A stretch of DNA of 61,208 nt from Hydnum rufescens UP504. Its lineage: Eukaryota > Basidiomycota > Agaricomycetes > Cantharellales > Hydnaceae. The stretch lies in the NCBI GenBank assembly GCA_014904985.1, contig MU129014.1, positions 1 through 61,208 of the forward strand. Direction: 5' to 3'. Position 1 is the stretch's first letter, and every line of letters begins with the position of its first letter. The translations under genes and the position numbers were made by a program. The notes below the pieces were generated by a model. That model was given only the letters and a program-made list of their open reading frames with translations. It did no database searches and had not been told where the DNA came from. Positions 57,880 to 61,208 of the stretch are shown in pieces.

Positions 57880-59610
57880 CTAAGCGCACGACCGACGATC
57901 CACATGACCTACACACCCGCTGAGGCAGGTGGTGGTCATAAGTAAGTTTTGTCTCAATTACATACAATTAGCGCAAAAAGTAGCGCTAAGCTCTCTTTTT
58001 GCGCTGCTGTGAATTTTTATTACCTAACATAAGCCTTTATTATTCCAGACCAAAACCAAAACAAACGGACAGGCCGCCCAATGAGTGGCCTCAGGAAACC
58101 ACCCCGCTGCCAGCGGGTGTCGTCCTAATATTAAGGTGACTTCCTGATGGCCAGGGCCCCAGTGGAAATACGCAAACCACGCTGGAAACGAAACGAAACG
58201 AAGCCAAAACGAAACGACGCCCAACCCCCACGCCAAACAACGAAACCACATCACACCAACGAAAGCAACGGACCCACCAAACGAAACCTGCGAGACTTCA
58301 AACCCCCGACATGACGACCAAGCCCCGTACCGAGTACGAACCGCACGACCGCGGTACAAACCAAGGACCACACCCACTTCGGTGGGTGTGGTCCTACAAT
58401 GTTTTTATTTTTGTATTTGATTTCTATATGTACAACGACGCAAAAGGAGCAGCGCAAGCTGCTCCCTTTGCGTCACTTTGAATTTTTTTACTAATTGAGA
58501 GTCCAACTGAAGCCACGCCAAAAGAAAACCCGACGAACGCACCACCAAACCCCGCCGAACGAAAAACCAATGCAAACCAGACACCCGCCACGGCGGGCGT
58601 CTGGTACTATTTAAGGGAGGCTATTTTCCCGTATCCAACGGCGCAAAAAGAGCAGCGAAAGCTGCTCTTTTTGCGTCGCTTTTAATTTTTTAACTAATAA
58701 TTTTTCATTCTAGGTATCGCCGCAAATGAAGACCTGCGAAGCCCCGCCAGAACGACAACATCCCCGTGAACGACGACGCCCCAAACACAGAGACGAACCA
58801 CACACCCGCAGTAGCGGGTGTGTGGTTCTATACAAGGTATGTAATGTAACGCACCCCCAACGGCGCAAAAAGAGCTGCGAAGGCAGCTCTTTTTGCGTCG
58901 TGTTAACTTGTACTGATCCAAATTTTTGTATTCTAGATCTTCCTTCCCCCCAAACGAGTACATGCCCGAAACCCCCCCAACCCACCCGAGAACTGTACGG
59001 AAAACCGGCAGTCGAAGGTACGCGACCCCGGACAACAACGAGTACCACACCCCCGCCAATGCGGGTGTGTGGTACTACAAGGTATTTTTTTTAAACTTTC
59101 TACATCTACAGTGATGCCAAAGGAGCAGCGCAAGCTGCCCCTTCGGCGTCACTTTGAATTTTTTTTACTAACGTTCGTTATCATTCAATTCTAGGATTGA
59201 ATTTGAAGCTCCCGAAACGAAGACAACAGACAGCCGCGACCCCCAAACGACCCGCACAACGGTGAACCGCCAAGCCAAGCCCGCTCAAATGGCCACCGAC
59301 GAGCCGGGCGAGCCCCCATCCAAGCCCCAAGGCAGCAATGCCCAGTACCACATGCCCCCCTCAGCGGGGGTGTGGTACAAAAGGTCTGTTTTTTGATTTT
59401 GATTTTTATTTGCAAGTGGCGCAAAAAGAGCAGCAATAGCTGCTCTTTTTGCGCTGCTTTGAATTTTTTAACTTAATATTTTGCTGCCTGACACCCCAGC
59501 AACATGCTCCCTGAACCCGCATCTGAACACCGGATGACCCCCCGTCCAAAGTCTCGAGGAAGCAACGGATGGTACCACACCTGCCCTAGCGGGTGTGGTA
59601 TGTTTTTTTA
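57880..59610 (+). repeat. E6 right arm: about 7-8 exon/intron hairpin units, plus strand
   Basis: Exonic stems: 57911-57936, about 58100-58126, 58367-58394, 58576-58604 (CCAGACACCC/GGGCGTCTGG variant), 58796-58825, 59041-59071, 59346-59374 and 59573-59600. Intronic stems: 57970-58003, 58435-58473, 58641-58675, 58863-58896 (GAGCTGC/GCAGCTC variant), 59114-59150 and 59418-59452. Unit 2 lacks its intronic stem and merges into the next exon (58130-58370), evidently a deletion. Confidence 0.7.
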
Positions 59611-59621
59611 ATTGAATTTTT

Positions 59622-59634
59622 AAATAAATAAATA
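59622..59634 (+). terminator. AATAAA-type putative 3' end signal, E6 right arm
   Basis: TAAATAAATAAATAC directly after the last stem, as in the other arms. Confidence 0.3.
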
Positions 59635-59990
59635 CATAAGTTGATAAAAAAACATGAGACTGCCAAATGAAAACAGCCCCCGCCTGGGGTGAGTGATAAT
59701 GATAAATAACTATAAATGAAACACCAGAGGGGGGAATATAATAATAAATACCGGTGATTATCCCCGATAAGCCCGCATGGCCCGCTGTCCTGCAAGTCTG
59801 AGATGCTCTCTAAGTCCCAGTTTCGGCCAAGTTTCGGCCAATTTTCGGCCATTTCGGCCAATTCTGAGCCAGAAGGTGCAGACCGTAAAATGGCCATTTC
59901 GGCCGGAATAGTGATGGGACCTACTTAGGTACCATTATCTGCCCCAAAAGTGGTACCTAACTAGGTAGGCTTAGATGACTGACCAAGGTG

Positions 59991-60267
59991 GAGAAAAGAG
60001 AAGAAAGAGTCAAGTAGGAACAAAGAGGTACATTGTATGTACATAAGTAGAATGGTAGTAAGGCCGGGTGCCCACCAGACTCATACACCACTAACACTTG
60101 AGCTGAGTAACTTGGACCTTTGTTGAATTGGCCAATGGCTGGAAAAAGGTATGCCAAAGTTTCTTCCAACTCTCTGTTTGGACTACAGTGACATCAAGGG
60201 ACAAGAGACTTGGAAATTTGGATTCCATGACCCAATTCTCAATCTTCAACTTGTTGTTGACAAGGAA
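59991..60267. other. No gene recognised
   Basis: Flank of E6 and 3' flank of the gene starting beyond 61204. Nothing specific seen. Confidence 0.5.
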
Positions 60268-61208
60268 TCAGGGGAGACTTGCCCAAGGTATATGCAGCAC
60301 CCGACCAATCAGAGGAGTCAGAAAGTTATTGAGCTCCTCTGAAATCTCCTTCTGCATCAGATGCATAGACTTTGGAATCTTTTGCTTCTGATTTTGGCAT
60401 AAAAGATGTTGCCCCTGATAGACCAGGATGTGGGAATGAATCATCTTCAACAACATACTGTCTTTTGGGAAAGACAAATTTAGCCAGTCCTTCATCACTG
60501 TTGAGCCGGTGAATAGAGCATTCTGTTTTGAAGCCACCTCATCAGGAATGCCACTGATGATTCCACAGAACCCATGGATGTTCATAGTGACCATCCATTT
60601 CAAGTCATCCTTCCAGTGTTTCATAGTCTGCTTAATGACTTTGCCCATTGTGGCCAGTGAGAGGGCAATATCAAAAGCTTGGGCTGCCTTTAAGGCATTG
60701 TGCTGATCCACAAGCTCCTTTGATGTCTTTTTCCATGCATCAGAGTCTTCACCACCATGTGCAGCAATGAGCTCACGATAGGCTGGCTGTATGACTTTTT
60801 CCACATACTCGTGATGGGGATGGTCTGGCTTGGGGTCCTTCTCATACGAAGCCTGATATGCATTCCATGGATTCCCAGCACTTTGCCATTCTCTCGTGCT
60901 TATTGCAAGGTGCCTGATCCACATCACAGACTCAAGAGGCCTGTCCCACTCTTTCACCTTGCACTCAAGCTCACAGTTCATGGATTCAACAATGCCTCTG
61001 ATCTCAGCGACCCGTTCATCCATAAATGGTCCACCCTGTGTCACCCTCCTCAGCAACTGAGTTGTCATCCTCAAGATCTGGATTCCCATCATTTGGATTT
61101 GGTGGATCCAAAATGACCGAATTTTCATGCTGATGATATAGACCAGAAGGCTCGACCTCATGATCAAAATCCCTAATGAATGGAGAATTGCCAAAATCTC
61201 TCATCTTT
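60268..61208 (-). CDS. Protein of unknown function, 5' part beyond the window, possible frameshift
   Basis: One long frame ends at 60268. Its protein-like part starts at about GGPFMDERVAEIRGIVESMN (about 61040) and includes WDRPLESVMWIRHLAIS, HHEYVEKVIQPAYRELIAAH, ALKAAQAFDIALSLATMGKV and MNIHGFCGIISGIPDEVASK. Upstream in the same frame the residues look unlike protein. A second frame (61204-61016, DFDHEVEPSGLYHQHENSVI, then DPPNPNDGNPDLEDD) is plausible for the N-terminal side and stays open to the window edge, so a one-base shift near 61020-61045 is likely. No membrane segment, signal peptide or catalytic motif is evident. I do not recognise the family. Confidence 0.6.

Larger units (their letters stand above)
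55316..59990. mobile_element. Palindromic array element, copy E6 (4675 bp)
   Basis: Ends CAGGCTGGTCAG (55316-55327) and CTGACCAAGGTG (59979-59990). Flanking 8-mers (CCCAGAAT and GAGAAAAG) do not match, so one end has been rearranged since insertion. It has the same plan as E5: left minus-strand arm, central palindrome, right plus-strand arm and GGTACC inverted repeats at both ends. Many single-base insertions and deletions between about 55.6 and 58.2 kb suggest relaxed decay or consensus errors. Confidence 0.75.

Noticed and set aside
55316..59990. An 8-bp target duplication for E6
   Set aside because: CCCAGAAT and GAGAAAAG do not match, and pairing the 55186 end with 59990 (GGGTGGTC and GAGAAAAG) does not match either.

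Overview
The window looks like a transposon-rich accessory region of a basidiomycete fungus, probably an Agaricomycete. The reasons are an intact FunK1-type protein kinase and several relics of that family, short introns (about 50-110 nt) with CTAAC/CTAAT branch sites, a Ty3/Gypsy chromovirus with an integrase-linked chromodomain, and relics of eukaryotic glycyl-tRNA synthetase and BEM46. A Rhizoctonia/Ceratobasidium-like source fits my recollection of similar proteins, but the sequence alone does not prove it.

Layout: 1-4740 decayed chromovirus (minus strand). 4741-9825 non-coding repeats, a 383-bp inverted-repeat MITE and one unrecognised broken gene. 9826-14613 element E1 (see below). 14615-16857 relics of glycyl-tRNA synthetase, BEM46 and a FunK1 kinase. 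16858-20290 and 33490-37695 form a large inverted repeat of about 3.4 kb per arm around 13 kb of other sequence. 21744-25880 holds a decayed array fragment, LTR pieces, minisatellites and a TIR element with a 10-bp target duplication. 26401-33379 holds coiled-coil genes, a 1.87-kb TIR insertion carrying another array, and FunK1 relics. 38722-40926 is the one clearly intact gene, a FunK1 kinase of 715 aa. 42193-47455 holds pseudogenes and a second copy of the 26.7-31.4 kb block. 47471-59990 is a nest of array elements. 60268 to the window end is a conserved-looking gene of unknown function.

The most unusual content is a family of palindromic elements of about 4.7-4.8 kb: E1 9826-14613, E5 49721-54522, E6 55316-59990, plus fragments at 21744-22090, 27739-29603, 47471-49720 and 54531-55315. 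Each has short CAG-type termini and a central palindrome of about 2 x 320 bp. Two divergent arms are built from 4-10 tandem units of about 220-300 bp. Every unit carries two stem-loops. One (CCACACACC...GGTGTGTGG) lies just upstream of a GTAAGT/GTGAGT/GTATGT 5' splice site. The other (GCAAAAAGAGCAGC...GCTGCTCTTTTTGC) lies between that site and a CTAAC branch site plus TTCTAG 3' splice site. The units therefore read as exon-intron-exon-intron strings running outward from the centre to AATAAA-rich ends, on the minus strand in left arms and the plus strand in right arms. No long reading frame survives in the exons. Both stems show paired, compensatory base changes between corresponding units of different copies. 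No transposase is encoded. E5 is flanked by an 8-bp near-perfect duplication inside another copy, so it moved as a unit, apparently mobilised in trans by a hAT-like enzyme. I infer a non-autonomous element that makes two divergent, multi-intron, structured non-coding RNAs. I do not know a described family with this design.

Functional genes are few. Most others are broken, and the array elements sit directly against relic genes: E1 abuts the glycyl-tRNA synthetase relic and the 47471 end cuts a FunK1-like kinase.
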